Of a stretch of DNA of 64,000 bases, positions 50,378 through 61,200 are shown one piece after another (position 1 is the first letter of the stretch; every line of letters begins with the position of its first letter). Source of the DNA: Lachnospiraceae bacterium (GTDB lineage Bacteria > Bacillota > Clostridia > Lachnospirales > Lachnospiraceae); assembly GCA_028689585.1 (NCBI GenBank), contig JAQVCW010000021.1:20639-84638 (forward strand), in the 5' to 3' direction. Both the position numbers and the translations under genes were made by a program. The notes below the pieces were generated by a model. The model worked only from the letters and a program-made list of their open reading frames with translations. It made no database searches and was not told the origin of the DNA.

Positions 50378-52670
50378 CTTCTTCCAGACCTTTCTGATAA
50401 AGCTGTATCAGCTTCTCCGCACTCAGCATCACGCCAAGGCTGCCGTCTCCAATCATCGCACAGCCGGAAATTCCGGTCTGCCCGCGGTACGCACTGTCAA
50501 ACAGCTCCGGCAGCTCTTTTTTCACTGCAGTCTGCTGCCCGATCATCTGTCCCACCGCAATACAGACCGCACTCTTTATGCCCTGCAGCACCAGCAGATG
50601 TTCCGGCTCTCCCTCTTCTGCTTTCGGCATTCCAAACACTTCCCGCATCCGCAGCACCGGCAGCATACGGCTTCCCTGAAACAGCTCTCTGCCATCCACA
50701 AAGGAAAGTTGGCCGGATACCTCCGCCATGGAATAAATCCGTTCAATACTTTTGGCGGGAATGAGGCAGTTCACATCTCCCACCATAAAATGAATGCTGT
50801 CCACAGAAGTCATGGTGACCGGAACCTGCATTACAAATTCAGAACCCTGTCCCTTTTCGCTGTATACCTCCAGCACGCCGCCCAGCTCTTCCACCGCACT
50901 CCGAACCGCGTCCATACCAACTCCGCGCCCGGAAAACTCATTTGCCTCTGTCATGGTAGAAAATCCCGGCACAAGAATAAAATTAACAATCTCTTCTCTG
51001 GTATAATCATCGGCATCCTTGGTCAGCAGTTTCTTTTCCTGAGCTTTTTTCATGATGATCTGCGGATCCATTCCGCTTCCGTCATCCTTCACCCGGAAGA
51101 CCAGAGTTCCTTCTTCGCTGTTTACTTCAAGCGTCACCTTGCCTTCCGCATCCTTGCCCGCCAAAAGCCGGTCCTTCGGGGCTTCGATGCCATGGTCAAT
51201 TGCATTTCGCAGCAGGTGGATCAGCGGTGTCATCATGGTATCCATCAAATTCTTATCCGCCTCGATTTCTTCTCCTTCTACGGTAAATTTAACTTCCTTG
51301 CCCTCTTTTTTACAGATGTCCCTCACAGTGCGGTACAACTGGGGAACAATGGCCGATACCGGCATCATGGAAGCAGAATTTACCAGCTCCTCCAGGTCAG
51401 TCAGCAGCCGTCGGAATGTCAGGGAAAAGTTTTCCAGCTCCTTGGGATTGCCCAGTTTTTCAATCATGCTGTCCAAAACCGTATGCTCTGTGATCAGCTC
51501 TCCGGTCACCTCCTGCAGCTTCACAATCCGTTCCCATAGAATACTGCTGTTCTTTGCGCTCTTCGCATTGACCGGAAGCTCCGCCACCGCTTTCCCGTTC
51601 TGTCCCGTTTCACTCCCCGAAGAAGCCGTTTCTCTTCCGGTATTTTTGTCTGAAGCGCTCTCCCGGGAGTCCCCTCTTTCTGAAGCTGCTCTGCCTGAGG
51701 CTGCTCTGTCTGAAGCTGCTCTATCTGAAGCTGCCCTGTCTGAAGCTGCTCTATCTGAAGCTGCTCTATCTGAAGCTGCTCTGTCCGAGGCTCTTCTTTC
51801 CTGCGTTTCTCTTGCCGAAATTTCTTTAACGGAGCCTTCTCTTTCCTGCGCTCCTTCGTCCGTCTCCTCCTCGTTTTCCGTCACTTCTCTGACCGATGCC
51901 ACATAGGGGGAAGAGCTCAGCCGGTCTGTCACCTCTCCGATCCGGTCAGACACCAGTTCCAGATACAGACCATGACTGCGGATCTGAAATGCAGCACCCT
52001 CCGCTTCCAGATCCTCCGGCCGGTACACCAGACTGCTGCACATCTCTTTTATCTGATTGATCAGTAAAAATGCCCGCACATTTTCCATCTGGCATTTTTC
52101 AGCCAGCCTGATCTGCAGACGTATCGTATCGAACAGAGCGTCTTTTGCAGAGCGCTGCACTGCTGCCGGAAAATTCTCTTTCGGCTCATCCTCCGGTACA
52201 ATTCCGTTTTCTTCCCCGCTCTGCCACATTTCACCGTCCTTGACGCCCGGCTTTTTTTCCCTGCAGCAGTCCAGTTCCCCGGAGATACGGTCCATCAGTT
52301 CTGTAACCTGAGAAGGCTGGAAGTCTTCCTCCGTAACCCGTTCAATTTCATCCTTCACATAATCAGAATAGGCGTACAGCAGATCAAAAGTTTCATTTTC
52401 CCTGCCTTTTAACAGGGAAGGATTTTCCCTGAAAAGAAAGAACAGATCCTCCAGATGATGGGTACAGGTGCTCATATCCGCCATCCCCATCATCGCCGAG
52501 GAGCTTTTGATGGTATGAACCACCCGGAAAATACCGTTGATGGCATCTGCCTCCAGTCGGTTCTTTTCTTCCGCCTCCATCAGATATTTATTTAATTCTT
52601 CTATTAAATCAGTTGTCTCACTCTGATAAATATCAATCAGAAATTCCATATCCGGACTAAAAAAACCCAT
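50352..52670 (-). CDS. cheA: Chemosensory histidine kinase CheA
   Basis: Kinase of 772 aa. P1 Hpt domain with phospho-His52 (VVHTIKSSSAMMG), a P2-like region, a low-complexity linker of ASDRA pentapeptides (about residues 290-335), P3 dimerisation helices (LQEVTGELITEHTVL), P4 kinase core (HLLRNAIDHGIE, DDGSGMD, GRGVGMD) and a C-terminal P5 CheW-like domain. It transfers phosphate to CheY and CheB encoded upstream. The linker repeat is unusual in length and regularity. Confidence 0.95.
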   Translation of the reverse strand: MGFFSPDMEFLIDIYQSETTDLIEELNKYLMEAEEKNRLEADAINGIFRVVHTIKSSSAMMGMADMSTCTHHLEDLFFLFRENPSLLKGRENETFDLLYAYSDYVKDEIERVTEEDFQPSQVTELMDRISGELDCCREKKPGVKDGEMWQSGEENGIVPEDEPKENFPAAVQRSAKDALFDTIRLQIRLAEKCQMENVRAFLLINQIKEMCSSLVYRPEDLEAEGAAFQIRSHGLYLELVSDRIGEVTDRLSSSPYVASVREVTENEEETDEGAQEREGSVKEISARETQERRASDRAASDRAASDRAASDRAASDRAASDRAASGRAASERGDSRESASDKNTGRETASSGSETGQNGKAVAELPVNAKSAKNSSILWERIVKLQEVTGELITEHTVLDSMIEKLGNPKELENFSLTFRRLLTDLEELVNSASMMPVSAIVPQLYRTVRDICKKEGKEVKFTVEGEEIEADKNLMDTMMTPLIHLLRNAIDHGIEAPKDRLLAGKDAEGKVTLEVNSEEGTLVFRVKDDGSGMDPQIIMKKAQEKKLLTKDADDYTREEIVNFILVPGFSTMTEANEFSGRGVGMDAVRSAVEELGGVLEVYSEKGQGSEFVMQVPVTMTSVDSIHFMVGDVNCLIPAKSIERIYSMAEVSGQLSFVDGRELFQGSRMLPVLRMREVFGMPKAEEGEPEHLLVLQGIKSAVCIAVGQMIGQQTAVKKELPELFDSAYRGQTGISGCAMIGDGSLGVMLSAEKLIQLYQKGLEEDARAKHNQ
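51680..51795. repeat. 15-bp in-frame minisatellite in cheA
   Basis: Nearly eight copies of a 15-base unit (plus strand TCTGAAGCTGCTCTG with few changes) encode the ASDRA repeats of the linker between P2 and P3. The unit length keeps the frame, so copy number can change without destroying the kinase. Confidence 0.88.
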
Positions 52671-52685
52671 GCCGCTCTCCCTGCC

Positions 52686-54398
52686 TTACTGCTCGTCATA
52701 TTCGAATGCCCCTACCAGCTCCTTAAGCATATGCATCTGTCCGGTCAGTTCCTCGCTGGATGCAGCGCTCTCTTCGGCAGTAGCGGAATTTTCCTGTACC
52801 ACATCGGAAATCATGGCTATGCTCTGGCGAAGCTGAACCACAGCGGTTGCCTGGTCATTGGAGGCGCGGGAAATCAGATCCACCTTATCCGCAGCCACCT
52901 GGCTGGATTTTACCGCTTCCGTCAGTTTTTCTGAGGTTCGTTCCGCCATATTTACACCGTCCATCATCATCTGAACCGTATGGCCGATCAGATCGCCGGT
53001 GGTCTTGCTGGCCTCTGTCGTCTTGGCAGACAGACGGCGGATTTCATTTGCCACCACGGAAAATCCCTTGCCCGCTTCTCCCGCCCGGGCTGCCTCCACC
53101 GCCGCATTCAGAGACAGAATATTGGTCTGAAATGCGATATCTTCAATATCTTTTACAATACCGGTAATATCGTTTGACATATCCTTCATCTGTTTCATAG
53201 CCTGACTCATCTCCATCATCTGACTGCTGCTTTCCTTTACCTTCTCTCCCAGCGTTTCCGTCAACTGGCTGGTCTCCATGGCATTTTGCGCATTTTCATT
53301 GATCCTGGAAGAAACTTCATTGATGGTAGCCCCCAGCTCCTCTACCGAGCTGGCCTGCTCCAAAGTGGCCTGGGAGAGAGCCTGTCCGCTGCCTGCGATC
53401 TGCTCTGCGCCGCGCAGCACCTGTTCCGCACTGGTATTGATCTGAATCATGGCACTGGTAAGATTGGCTGAAATATTATTCAGAGACACTTTGATGGACT
53501 GGAAATCTCCTTTAAACTCCATCCGGGTCCGGTAATTCAGTTTTCCCTTGCCAATCGCGCTCATGCCGTTGTCGATTTCTCCGATATACGTCTGTAATAT
53601 ATCGATTGTTTTGCGCAGGCTGGATGCCAGAGATCCGATTTCATCCTTGCTTTCATATGTGATTTTCTGGCTCAGATGTCCTTCGGAAAGCTGCCTTGCC
53701 GCGTTCTCCATCTCCTTCAGCGGTCTTGTAATCGCTCTTGTCAGCAGAATGCACAGGAAAACAGCCGCAGCCAGAAGCACCAGAGATATGACGATCATGA
53801 CCATATATATCCTTCTTGCAACAGTCTGGCTCTGCTGGTATTTAAGAGTTGCTTCGCTGGTCGCCTCTTCCAATACTTCATTCAAAGCAGTACTGGATGC
53901 ATAACCTGCTTCGTCAATTTCTCCGATCGTCAGTTGGAATGCTTCTGCATTCTTTCCTTTTGCATACAGATCCAGAATTTGTTCCGTCAGCTCCTGCAAA
54001 ACAGGATAGTTCTCATTAATAATCGCAAGATGATCCTCAGAAGTCACATCCAGAGCATTTAATGCCTCCAGATCCGTTCCATAGGCTGCAAAAAACTCCT
54101 GCATCTCCGCCGTCTTCTCCGAACTGTACTGAGCCAGCTTTTCCGCACTCATCCCTTCTATGGTCTGGCTGCCGACATACATTCTGGCCAGTCCCTTGGC
54201 ATACCCCTGCAGATCTGCTTTCAGCATCTGGCTTGTCTCTGCCACCTGAAACTGTTTGTTATAGAGCTCTGACATATCTTCAGTTATGGTGTATATGCTC
54301 ACAATGCCAGTCACTGCCGACGCTGCAAATAACAAAACCAGCACAACAAAAGAAAGCAAAAGCTTCTTTCCGATTTTCATGTTTTTCAATATCTTCAT
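52686..54398 (-). CDS. Methyl-accepting chemotaxis protein
   Basis: Transmembrane chemoreceptor of 570 aa. TM1 about residues 12-34, a four-helix-bundle-type extracellular sensor (about 35-190), TM2 about 193-217, HAMP ([19 protein letters not shown], in part: [15 protein letters not shown]), and a cytoplasmic signalling domain whose hairpin tip [19 protein letters not shown] is canonical. The only receptor in the operon; it should feed CheA through the CheW proteins and be methylated by CheR and demethylated by CheB. Ligand unknown. Confidence 0.94.
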   Translation of the reverse strand: MKILKNMKIGKKLLLSFVVLVLLFAASAVTGIVSIYTITEDMSELYNKQFQVAETSQMLKADLQGYAKGLARMYVGSQTIEGMSAEKLAQYSSEKTAEMQEFFAAYGTDLEALNALDVTSEDHLAIINENYPVLQELTEQILDLYAKGKNAEAFQLTIGEIDEAGYASSTALNEVLEEATSEATLKYQQSQTVARRIYMVMIVISLVLLAAAVFLCILLTRAITRPLKEMENAARQLSEGHLSQKITYESKDEIGSLASSLRKTIDILQTYIGEIDNGMSAIGKGKLNYRTRMEFKGDFQSIKVSLNNISANLTSAMIQINTSAEQVLRGAEQIAGSGQALSQATLEQASSVEELGATINEVSSRINENAQNAMETSQLTETLGEKVKESSSQMMEMSQAMKQMKDMSNDITGIVKDIEDIAFQTNILSLNAAVEAARAGEAGKGFSVVANEIRRLSAKTTEASKTTGDLIGHTVQMMMDGVNMAERTSEKLTEAVKSSQVAADKVDLISRASNDQATAVVQLRQSIAMISDVVQENSATAEESAASSEELTGQMHMLKELVGAFEYDEQ

Positions 54399-54418
54399 CT
54401 TCTGGTTCCTCCCGGCTT

Positions 54419-54784
54419 TTAAAGTAATAATCCCATGACAGCCTCTACGATCTGATCTGTTTTAAACGGCTTTACAATAAACTCACTGGCTCCTGTACGG
54501 ATTGCCTCCATAATAGTTCCGTCCTGGCCGATGGCGGAACACATAACCACCTTTGCCCCCGGATCTATAGCCATAATCTCCTTCAGGGCCTCCAGGCCAT
54601 CCTTTACCGGCATAGTCACATCCATCATCACCAGATCCGGATGCTGCTGTGCATACAGATCCACCGCCTCCTGACCGCTCTTCGCTTCGATAAACCGGGT
54701 AAGTCCTGCCGTCAGCAGTGCATTTTTAATCATTTTGCGCATAAATGCGGCATCATCTGCAATCAAAACCAATTTCTCATCCAT
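54419..54784 (-). CDS. cheY: Response regulator CheY
   Basis: Single-domain receiver of 121 aa: acidic pair IADDAAF (residues 8-14), phospho-acceptor Asp55 in MMDVTMP, Thr/Ser in MCSAIGQ near 83 and Lys in IVKPFK near 104. It would bind a flagellar switch or another effector. Between cheB and the receptor gene; a half-copy of the palindromic repeat sits before its RBS. Confidence 0.93.
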   Translation of the reverse strand: MDEKLVLIADDAAFMRKMIKNALLTAGLTRFIEAKSGQEAVDLYAQQHPDLVMMDVTMPVKDGLEALKEIMAIDPGAKVVMCSAIGQDGTIMEAIRTGASEFIVKPFKTDQIVEAVMGLLL

Positions 54785-54836
54785 CTTATGTCCTCTCTAA
54801 CTGAATGTCAGTCCATCCTTGATTTTCTCATGTTTT

Positions 54837-55859
54837 CTATTCTCCAAACCGCCTGATCAGATGTTCTGCGATTTCCTGTTTCGGAAGCTGTATATCCACC
54901 GCACCTGCTTCTGCGGCTGCTCTTGGCATACCATATACTGCACAGGTTTCTTCATCCTGGCCGATGGTATAGGAACCCTTCTGGTGCATCAAAACCATTC
55001 CCCCGGCTCCATCCCTTCCCATGCCGGTCAGAATCACGCCGGTTGCCCGCTCCCCCGCCGCCATGGCCACAGATTCAAATAAAACATCTACGGAGGGACA
55101 AAAATTATATTTTCCGTCATCTTCTGTAATCCGGACGCGGTATCCATCCACGGTCTTATACAGTCTCATCTGAGATCCGCCTCTGGCTACCAGCACCGTT
55201 CCCTTCTCCACCTTATCCTCACTCTTCGCCTCTTTTACCGTCATCCGGCAGTTCTGGTCCAGACGCATGGCATAGGCCTTGGTAAAGCCCACCGGCATAT
55301 GCTGAACCACCAGAATGCCCGGCATCCACTCGGGAAGATCCTTCAAGATCTCCAGCGTTGCCTCCGTACCGCCCAGGGATGCGCCTATGACAATCACGCT
55401 GTCCCGGATCTGATGTCCCGGCATAACCTTCGGCACACGCGCCGCAGCAGTTTTGGTTCCGCTGAAGCTGCCGGCCTGCATCTTGATCTTTAATTTCAGA
55501 AGCAGTGCAAACTGTTCTGTCACCCGCTTCTCTGCGCTCTGCACCTTTTCAACAAAATCCTCAGCCCCCAGCGCCAGCGCTTTTTCACACATTTTCGGAA
55601 TAGAAGTCACTACGATAATGGGAATTCCATACCGCTGCTTTAATGTGGTCAGCAGCTCAAAGCCCGTCACATCCGGCAGGCCCAGATCCAGTGTAATCAC
55701 GTCCGGTTTCTCCTGCTCCAGAAGCTGCAGGGCTTCTTTTGCACTTCCGGCCACGCCGCCTACTTCGATCTGCTCATCGGAGGCCAGTATTTTGGTCATG
55801 TACGCCTGATACAGTCTGGAATCTTCTATAATCAGGGTTCTTATCTTTCTTTTTTTCAT
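54837..55859 (-). CDS. cheB: Chemotaxis methylesterase CheB
   Basis: Protein of 340 aa: N-terminal receiver (IIEDSR; Asp58 in LDLGLPD) and C-terminal methylesterase with catalytic Ser in IGASLGGTEA (near 167), His in VVQHMP (near 194) and Asp in GMGRDGAGG (near 288). It removes methyl groups from the receptor. Its start lies 86 bases inside the 3' end of cheR; RBS GGAGG is within cheR. Confidence 0.93.
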   Translation of the reverse strand: MKKRKIRTLIIEDSRLYQAYMTKILASDEQIEVGGVAGSAKEALQLLEQEKPDVITLDLGLPDVTGFELLTTLKQRYGIPIIVVTSIPKMCEKALALGAEDFVEKVQSAEKRVTEQFALLLKLKIKMQAGSFSGTKTAAARVPKVMPGHQIRDSVIVIGASLGGTEATLEILKDLPEWMPGILVVQHMPVGFTKAYAMRLDQNCRMTVKEAKSEDKVEKGTVLVARGGSQMRLYKTVDGYRVRITEDDGKYNFCPSVDVLFESVAMAAGERATGVILTGMGRDGAGGMVLMHQKGSYTIGQDEETCAVYGMPRAAAEAGAVDIQLPKQEIAEHLIRRFGE

Positions 55860-56679
55860 CTGCCTGTCCTCCGGTTCTTCGATAAACTGCCGGCTGGATA
55901 TACTCCAGCGGCATATTGCTGCATCCCTGAAGCGTCTCTGAGAAGCTGGTAAACAGATATCCTCCCGGCTTCAGGGACTGACAGATCAGCTTCACCAACT
56001 GACTGCGCTCCTGTTCCCGAAAATAGATCAATACATTTCTGCAGAAAATCACCTGAAACATGCCTCCCGATGGCAAGGGGGTCAGCAGGTTGTGCTTTTG
56101 AAAACGGATCTGATCCTTCACCTTCTGCTTTATCTCAAATTCCCCTCCCGCAAATGCCCCGCAGTAATTTCCTTTCCAGTGGGGCAGAAGCCTGGCATAA
56201 TCTCCGCTCCCGTACCGCCCCTTTTCCGCTGCTTTCAGCGCCTTTTCCGAAATATCGGAACCCAGAATGCGAAAAGGCATGGTCAGCTTTCCCATATTCT
56301 GGCAGTCCAGAAGATACATGGCCAGCGTATAGCATTCCTGACCTGTGGCACAGGCAGCGCACCAGATGTTTAACATCCCCCCGGAATTCTGATCCAGCTT
56401 CGGCAGTATCTGATTCATCAGAAAAGAAAAATGAGCCTCTTCCCTGCAGAAATAAGTGTAATTCGTTGTCAGAAGATCGATCATCCTCTGCTCCATCTCC
56501 CCGGTGTGATCCATCCGGACCTTCTGCCAGTAGTCCGTATAATTATCCGCTTTGCATCTTGCCAGTTCGATCCACAGCTTGCTCTCTATCAAAAACTGCT
56601 TCTTTTCCAGATTGATCCCATAATGCATACGCACATAGCCGGATATCGTCTGAAATTCATTTTCTGTTAATTTAACCAA
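55774..56679 (-). CDS. cheR: Chemotaxis methyltransferase CheR
   Basis: About 301 aa when started at the TTG at 56679, which has GAGG eight bases upstream and begins the family N-terminus (LVKLTENEFQTISGYV). It methylates receptor glutamates using S-adenosylmethionine; the motifs LTTNYTYFCREEAHF, IWCAACATGQECYTLA and VIFCRNVLIYF are intact. The last 28 codons overlap the start of cheB, an unusually long overlap. It also overlaps the CheW-like gene upstream by eight bases. Confidence 0.88.
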   Translation of the reverse strand: MVKLTENEFQTISGYVRMHYGINLEKKQFLIESKLWIELARCKADNYTDYWQKVRMDHTGEMEQRMIDLLTTNYTYFCREEAHFSFLMNQILPKLDQNSGGMLNIWCAACATGQECYTLAMYLLDCQNMGKLTMPFRILGSDISEKALKAAEKGRYGSGDYARLLPHWKGNYCGAFAGGEFEIKQKVKDQIRFQKHNLLTPLPSGGMFQVIFCRNVLIYFREQERSQLVKLICQSLKPGGYLFTSFSETLQGCSNMPLEYIQPAVYRRTGGQADEKKKDKNPDYRRFQTVSGVHDQNTGLR

Positions 56680-57106
56680 TACTTTTATCCTCTTTCGTAT
56701 CTGCGTGCCTCTGCATCTGCGTTTTGCTTCGGTCGCTGCCAAACAAGTGCCCCTGGCACTTATCCGGAAAATAAACTGTATCCCCGCCATATTTTTCCGT
56801 CACGCCCTCTTCCAGCATCCGGGCTGTGACAGGGAAAAACCCATCCGCCCTGGCAAAAAGATAGGCCGTCTTTTCTTCACCTGCACCGCAGATCACCGCA
56901 GTGCCAGCGCCTTTCGTATCCTCTGCCAGAGCCACCAGGGGCACCATACTGCGGTCATGGTATAAAATCCCGCAAAGTCCCGGACTGGCTGAAGGGACCG
57001 GAGATGTTACCGGCTCAGTCACGATCTCCGCCACATTTGCAGCAGGGACGGCAAAACAAATCTGTCCCAGATATAATTTTAAGTAGGTAATCGTCTTCTC
57101 CTGCAT
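56672..57106 (-). CDS. cheW: CheW-like coupling protein 2 (divergent)
   Basis: Protein of 144 aa with a CheW-like fold (LKLYLGQICFAVPAANVAEIV, in part: QICFAVPAANVAEIV; then GLCGILYHDRSMVPLVAL). It is more divergent than CheW 1 and has a charged tail of about 25 residues. Start has GGAGA upstream. Placed between CheW-like 3 and cheR. Possibly a receptor- or kinase-specific adaptor. Confidence 0.72.
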   Translation of the reverse strand: MQEKTITYLKLYLGQICFAVPAANVAEIVTEPVTSPVPSASPGLCGILYHDRSMVPLVALAEDTKGAGTAVICGAGEEKTAYLFARADGFFPVTARMLEEGVTEKYGGDTVYFPDKCQGHLFGSDRSKTQMQRHADTKEDKSIG

Positions 57107-57117
57107 CCTCTCTCCTG

Positions 57118-57594
57118 TCAGTCGTCACAAAACGCCTCTGCGTTCTTGCCGTTGGGGTCATTCCCCGCCAGGATGTACTTTCTCAGATGCTCCCCATCCA
57201 GCAGGTACAATATTTTTTTCTTTTCCGGCCAGTAGGACAACCCGCTGATAAAATCATTTCTTTCATCCCGGATGCGCTCCGGAAACTCATACTGGTCTTC
57301 CGGTTTTATTTCTATCAGTCCCTCGATACGCTCCACTGTGATTCCAAAATATTCCTGATCCAGAAGGACAATAATGCTGCCGCTCTTTTCATTGTCAGAA
57401 GCTGATTCCGTTTCTATTCTCCGTCCCTTTCGAAAATCCAGTATGGGGATCTCTCCGAACGCATCTGCCCGGAACAGGGAATGATCCTCCTCATGCCGCA
57501 GCTTTTCGGATAAGATCCGGATCACCTGATAGACCGGCAGGATAAAATACATCCCCGAAGCATGAAAACAGAGAAAATTATCTTCCGCCGCCAT
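57118..57594 (-). CDS. CheW-like coupling protein 3 (divergent)
   Basis: Protein of 158 aa with a CheW-like arrangement (FILPVYQVIRILSE, then GEIPILDFRKG, SIIVLLDQEYFGITVERIEGLIE in part: FGITVERIEGLIE). It lacks the conserved RGxxNxRG core of canonical CheW. Starts two bases from cheC, so it is coupled to it. May adapt the receptor to a different kinase such as the hybrid protein upstream; inference. Confidence 0.65.
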   Translation of the reverse strand: MAAEDNFLCFHASGMYFILPVYQVIRILSEKLRHEEDHSLFRADAFGEIPILDFRKGRRIETESASDNEKSGSIIVLLDQEYFGITVERIEGLIEIKPEDQYEFPERIRDERNDFISGLSYWPEKKKILYLLDGEHLRKYILAGNDPNGKNAEAFCDD

Positions 57595-57596
57595 AT

Positions 57597-58211
57597 TCAG
57601 TCCTCCAGACGTCCCAGGATTTCCTGGATGGATTCGAATTTAGGCTGCATCAGAATATGACTGACTACCTCCTGTTCCGAATAAGAGAACGTATTTTCGA
57701 TAAAGAGGACCTCCGGCTGTTCATCCCGATAGTCCTTGGAAAAAGTATCAAAAATCTCTTCGCTGCTGCCGCAGGCCAGAACCGGCACAGAGACATCCAG
57801 ACTCAGCGTCAGCATGGCAGCCAGCGCGTTCAGATAGGAATTGCACATGATATTGCCCAGTTCGCAGATGGCGGACTGCTGCATTTCATTCATCCCGTGG
57901 ATATCCTCCAGTCCTTCCCCGGTCAGCTCCGCCACCATCATCTTCGTAAAATGTTCATTCAGCATAAACGTAACCACGCACTCCAGATTGCCCTCTACCT
58001 TTATGGCAACCCCTGCATTTTCATCGCTTCCCTGATCCAGTATGGTGGAAAGATGCTGGATACTGACGATCTTAATCGCCGGAAGCTCCATCCTGATCGG
58101 ATGATCCGTCAGTTGGGCAAGCGCCGTCAGCGCATTTCCGGTTCCTATATTCCCCAATTCCAACAGGATATCTTTATGTTCTTCATTTAATTCCGAATAG
58201 TCCTTAACCAT
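57597..58211 (-). CDS. cheC: CheY-P phosphatase CheC
   Basis: Protein of 204 aa with two copies of the phosphatase motif: LLELGNIGTGNALTAL (near residue 16) and CELGNIMCNSYLNAL (near 115). Both have the Glu/Asn pair needed to dephosphorylate CheY-P. CheC normally works with CheD, and no cheD gene is in the operon. Preceded by a terminator-like hairpin (58239-58276). Confidence 0.92.
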   Translation of the reverse strand: MVKDYSELNEEHKDILLELGNIGTGNALTALAQLTDHPIRMELPAIKIVSIQHLSTILDQGSDENAGVAIKVEGNLECVVTFMLNEHFTKMMVAELTGEGLEDIHGMNEMQQSAICELGNIMCNSYLNALAAMLTLSLDVSVPVLACGSSEEIFDTFSKDYRDEQPEVLFIENTFSYSEQEVVSHILMQPKFESIQEILGRLED

Positions 58212-58238
58212 GATATTCTTCTGCTCCTTTTTTCCCGC

Positions 58239-58276
58239 AAAAAAACCGCACGCCTGTGGGCATCCCGCCAGGTGCT
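58239..58276 (-). terminator. Terminator between hybrid kinase and cheC
   Basis: An imperfect GCACCTG/CAGGCGTGC stem followed by TTTTTTT on the minus strand, 14 bases after the hybrid kinase stop. It probably lowers, rather than stops, transcription into the che genes since no other promoter is evident. Confidence 0.55.
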
Positions 58277-58289
58277 TTTATCTCTGCAG

Positions 58290-61200
58290 TCACATAAATT
58301 CATATAATGTCTGATACAGCACATTCATCGAAATAGGCTTCGTCAAATGAGCATTCATACCTGCCAGCTTGGTTTCCAGCGCATCCTCATCAAAGGCATT
58401 GGCCGTCATTGCAATAATAGGTATCGTCCCAGCATCCGGTCTTGGGAGCCGGCGGATCAGTTTCGTAGCGGTAATGCCGTCCATCACCGGCATGCGCACA
58501 TCCATGAGGATCGCCTGATACTCCTTCTCCCCTGCCGCCGTCATAATATCCACTGCCTTCTGTCCATTCTGCGCCGTATCCACCATACAGTTTTTCCGCG
58601 TCAGGAGCTTTTGAACAATTTCCATGTTAATCTTATGGTCTTCTACCAGAAGCACCTTTTTCCCTGTAAAATCATAATCCTGCAAAAGCGTCTGCTGCGC
58701 CTTCACTTCCTGCTCCTGCAGGCCGCCCACGGGAAGCAGCATATCCAAAATAAATTCCGTTCCTTTTCCTTCCGTGCTCTTCACCGAGATGGTTCCGTCC
58801 ATCAGATTTACCAGGTTTTTTACAATTGCAAGTCCCAGGCCGGTTCCGCCGTACTCAATGGAGTTCTGATTCTTTGCCTGCTCGAAGGGTTCAAAAATCT
58901 GCTGCATGGAGTCCTCTGCGATTCCTTTCCCATCATCCTTTACAATGATGTGAACCTTCACATGGTCCTCCTTTTTCCAAAGCTGTGTCACAAAGACACC
59001 GATATGACCGCCCCATCCTGTGAACTTCACTGCGTTGGACAGCAGGTTAAAGAAAATCTGCTGAAAACGCATCTTATCCAGCATCAGTTTTTCCTTCGTC
59101 ACATTTTCTTCCTGATAGGAAAAATGCAGTCCCTTTTCGTCCATCTGGGATTTCATGGAAATCATGATAAAATCAATGCATTCCTTTATGGTATAGGGTT
59201 CCGGACTCAGCTTTACCCGTTCGCTTTCAATCTTGGACATATCCAGAATATCATTGATCAGCCCCAGCAGATACTGCCCGGAGGAATTGATCTTATTCAG
59301 GTACTCCTTCATGGCCGCAGGATCCTTCGTCTCATCGATCGCCAGACCGGACAGGCCAAGTATGGCATTCATCGGAGTGCGGATCTCATGGCTCATTCTG
59401 GACAGAAACATGCTCTTTGCCTCATTAGCCTGCTTCGCCTCATTCAATGCCACCTGCAGCTTGCGGTTCTGCTCCTGCTGCTCTTCATAAATATCGGTCA
59501 CATCCGTATAGACCATACAGATAAGCTGCTGCTCCTCGTCCAGATAAAAGGCCTGAACCTTTTTATGCTGCTGCCTGCGCACCCCTTTCTTCGCATACCA
59601 TCTGGTTCTGTAATAGATCGACACGATATCTTCTTTTTCCAGACTCCGGCGGAGGCTTTCCATCTCAAATTCTCCGGCCGCCTTTTTCCGGTCCGCCGCA
59701 TCAATGACATTTTCCAGCAGCATAGCCACATATTCCTCATAATTACCCGTGGTAAACTCAGGTACATACAGCGTATTTTCCTTTGTCATCAGCGGATGGA
59801 TCGTTCCGTCCAGCAGTTTCAGATAACTCACCACCTCCGCTTCCATTCCAAGCGTTCTGGAATAAGCGGTCTGGCGGATTATCTCTTCATCAATATCATA
59901 TACATACATAAAAGCCAGAATATCCCCATCCATGGGGCGTTCGATAATGTTCCATTTAAAGTGTATCCAGTGCAGCATTTTGCCGCGGTCCTGATATCTG
60001 CATCTTATACTGTTTTTCCGGTTATTTTTATGGAAGGCTTCTATCATCTTGGCCACCTGGAACCGTTTCACGAATTCGGCCCGTTCCTGAGGATCGACCA
60101 TATACTCCAGCAGCAGATCCAGGCATTCTTTCACCTTCATGCCTTCCACCACCGAACGGTTAAAAACTTTTTCCGTATTAAATTCCACCAGAAAGTCCCT
60201 GCTCAGATTAAAAACTGCCGTACCAATGACATTTTCTTCCCGGACAGACTGTTTTATCAGCTCTGTTTCATACAGCTCGTGGCGCTCCATCTGGGCAAAA
60301 TAGCTTTCCGTATCATCCGTTATATAAATAATCCGGGACTTGATGCCGTTCCAGTCAATCAGCTTGCCATTCAGAGTCAGATGTTTGCTGCTGTTTTGGG
60401 GAATGATCTGTCTCATTTTATATTCATCGAAGGTCAGTTGTTCCAGATAATTATTTAATTCCGGAGTGTCCTCCATCAGCTTGCCCGCTGCATTATTCAC
60501 ATACAGCAGTTCATTATTTTCCATTGAAAACACAGAAATAGGCCATGGTGCATCATCCATCATGCCCTGATACATCTTCTCTGTCACCGTGGTCGGCGAA
60601 ACCACCACCTGATAAATCTGAAATCCGTTTTCTTCTCTCACCCACACAGCATGAGCATGGATCCAGATGGTGCTTCCGTTTTTATGAAGCGCCCGCGCGG
60701 TAAATTCCACCGGCAGTCTGGCCGGCAGTGCGTTTGTGATCTTCGCCTTGATACGGGACTGGTCTTTTTCTGAAATCACCGTGTCGATAATATCCCTGCC
60801 CATAACCCTGGAAAGCTCCTCTTCTTCCCAGCCGCCCAGCTCCGCAATCCCGCTGCTGACAAAAATCGGCTGCAGCTTGTCAGAAACTCTCACCACCATA
60901 ACGCCGCCCGGAATGTTATCTACGATCGTCTCTACCGCATTCCGCTGTATCGCTGTGTCTCTCAGCTCCATCAGATTAGCCAGACGCAGTTTGATAATAT
61001 GAGGATTCAGAGGACGCTTCAGGTATTCATTGGCCCCGTAAGCCAGCACTTCTTCTTCATTGATATCGTTATCCTCATTGTCCCCCAGAGCCACGATGGG
61101 TATGGAGGCATACTGCATACTGCTCTTGATCGCTGCCACAAAACCGAAATTGTCCTGCACCATAATGGAGAAACTGGATAAGATCACTGCGATCTCATCT

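Noticed and set aside
55774..55859. Frameshift in cheR or cheB
   Set aside because: Both proteins have complete family motifs in their own frames and cheB has its own RBS, so a true overlap is simpler.
58347..60458. Plus-strand open frame of 703 codons opposite the hybrid kinase
   Set aside because: It is the antisense shadow of a gene with clear kinase motifs. It has no RBS, no recognisable domain, and is rich in His/Leu/Ile as expected for a shadow frame.
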